64,000 bases of DNA from Paramecium sonneborni (Eukaryota > Ciliophora > Oligohymenophorea > Peniculida > Parameciidae): NCBI GenBank assembly GCA_905182985.1, contig CAJJDN010000013.1, positions 359,441 to 423,440 on the forward strand, read 5' to 3'. Positions 63,489 to 64,000 of this stretch are shown one piece after another. The notes under the pieces were generated by a model, which worked only from the letters and a program-made list of their open reading frames with translations, had not been told where the DNA came from and did no database searches. How positions within the stretch are numbered: position 1 is the stretch's first letter; every line of letters begins with the position of its first letter. A program made the translations under genes and the position numbers.

Positions 63489-63796
63489 AGTATTTTAAGA
63501 ATAATATTATGATAAATTTAAAAACGATAATTTTTTTAACTTGAGAATATAATTTAAAACTCAATATTATCTATTATTAATCTATGGACGTAGTAAAGCT
63601 TATCTATCTTATTAACGAAATCTACAATAAATTATATATTTACTAATATCTAATTAAATTTTAATCAGAGGTATGCCTTTAATAATTATCAATAGGATAA
63701 TAATGATTATAATTGCCTGTGATAAAATTATTTTAAGGTCTTGAGTCTGACTTAATAATTCTATCATTTTATTAAAAAATATTATTAGAATAAGGT
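63489..63796. other. No gene seen
   Basis: About 300 bp upstream of the MYB-like gene. A short plus-strand frame beginning near 63580 is open for about 40 codons but lacks protein character. Confidence 0.35.
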
Positions 63797-63797
63797 N
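63797..63797. other. Single N, assembly join
   Basis: Third isolated N. The sequence right of it repeats the sequence that starts 1375 bp earlier, as at the other two joins. Confidence 0.85.
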
Positions 63798-64000
63798 GTT
63801 GAGTCAAAAATTTTTTATATTTTTTAAATCTTTATCTTAAAATATTATAAAAATCTAAGAGAAATTTAATTACTTTTCGAATATAACGAGAAACAAAAAT
63901 CAAAATATAATTACTAGAGTTTTAAAAAAATATAAAATTTACATAAATATCAATTTGCTTATAATATTGATTGCTTTAGATAAAATGCTGAACTATTATT
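63798..64000. repeat. Start of copy 2 of the third duplicated block
   Basis: The 203 bases to the window end are identical, as read by eye, to 62423-62625. The rest of the copy lies outside the window. Confidence 0.88.

Larger units (their letters stand above)
62423..63796. repeat. Block repeated after the N at 63797, copy 1
   Basis: The sequence starting at 62423 reappears at 63798, offset 1375, and continues identically to the end of the window. By analogy with the two other N positions, the whole 62423-63796 block is probably duplicated, with the second copy running off the window. Confidence 0.8.

Overview
The window is eukaryotic nuclear DNA from a ciliate, most likely the somatic (macronuclear) genome of Paramecium or a close relative. 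The sequence shows this in four ways. The DNA is extremely AT-rich. TAA and TAG fall inside conserved protein domains at positions that fit glutamine, so TGA is the only stop. The introns are tiny, mostly 20-31 nt, of the form GTA...TAG or GTA...AAG. Genes lie 30-700 bp apart on both strands. With the standard code almost nothing longer than about 100 codons is open; with TGA as the sole stop and the tiny introns removed, about 30 complete genes appear. Most exon models quoted here were checked by requiring that gene length minus introns be divisible by three.

Layout. 159-7798: a 631-aa hypothetical gene (+), a small membrane protein (+), an unresolved stretch, and a 1178-aa gene (-). 8233-10307: an exact 1037-bp duplication around a single N, holding a decayed MAP-kinase fragment. 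10849-16267: a protein kinase (-), an IQ-motif protein (+), a mitochondrial-type Na+/Ca2+ exchanger (+) and an R2R3-MYB protein (+). 16807-18363: a TALE homeodomain protein with a glutamine-rich tail (-). 18455-27000: a 1014-aa coiled coil, two protein kinases and a 675-aa unknown. 27028-35152 is a run of plus-strand genes: a calcium-dependent protein kinase, Bud23-like rRNA methyltransferase, Rab geranylgeranyltransferase alpha, a SAS-4/CPAP centriole protein and a zinc-finger coiled coil. 35185-39254: a leucine-rich-repeat protein and a pseudokinase (-). 39930-44155: a 1399-aa Q/N-rich protein (+). 44293-51150: a 1061-aa coiled coil, an SCP/FCP1-type phosphatase and further minus-strand genes. 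51470-56402: a B-box/WD protein (+), mitochondrial ribosomal protein bL17, a chromo-shadow-like protein and EMC3 (all -). 56867-64000: a six-TM protein with a histidine-kinase-like tail, a gene split by an assembly join, a small gene and a MYB-like gene.

The genes do not form an operon or one pathway. Recurring themes are calcium and kinase signalling (four kinases, one pseudokinase, a CDPK, an IQ protein, a Ca2+ exchanger), basal body and coiled-coil structure, and DNA-binding regulators (two MYB, one TALE, one chromo-shadow-like). I saw no tRNA, rRNA, transposon, CRISPR array or telomere. The three single-N positions (9270, 60453, 63797) each sit between two copies of the same sequence and look like unmerged contig overlaps. 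Functional names rest on motif recognition by eye; no database search was possible.
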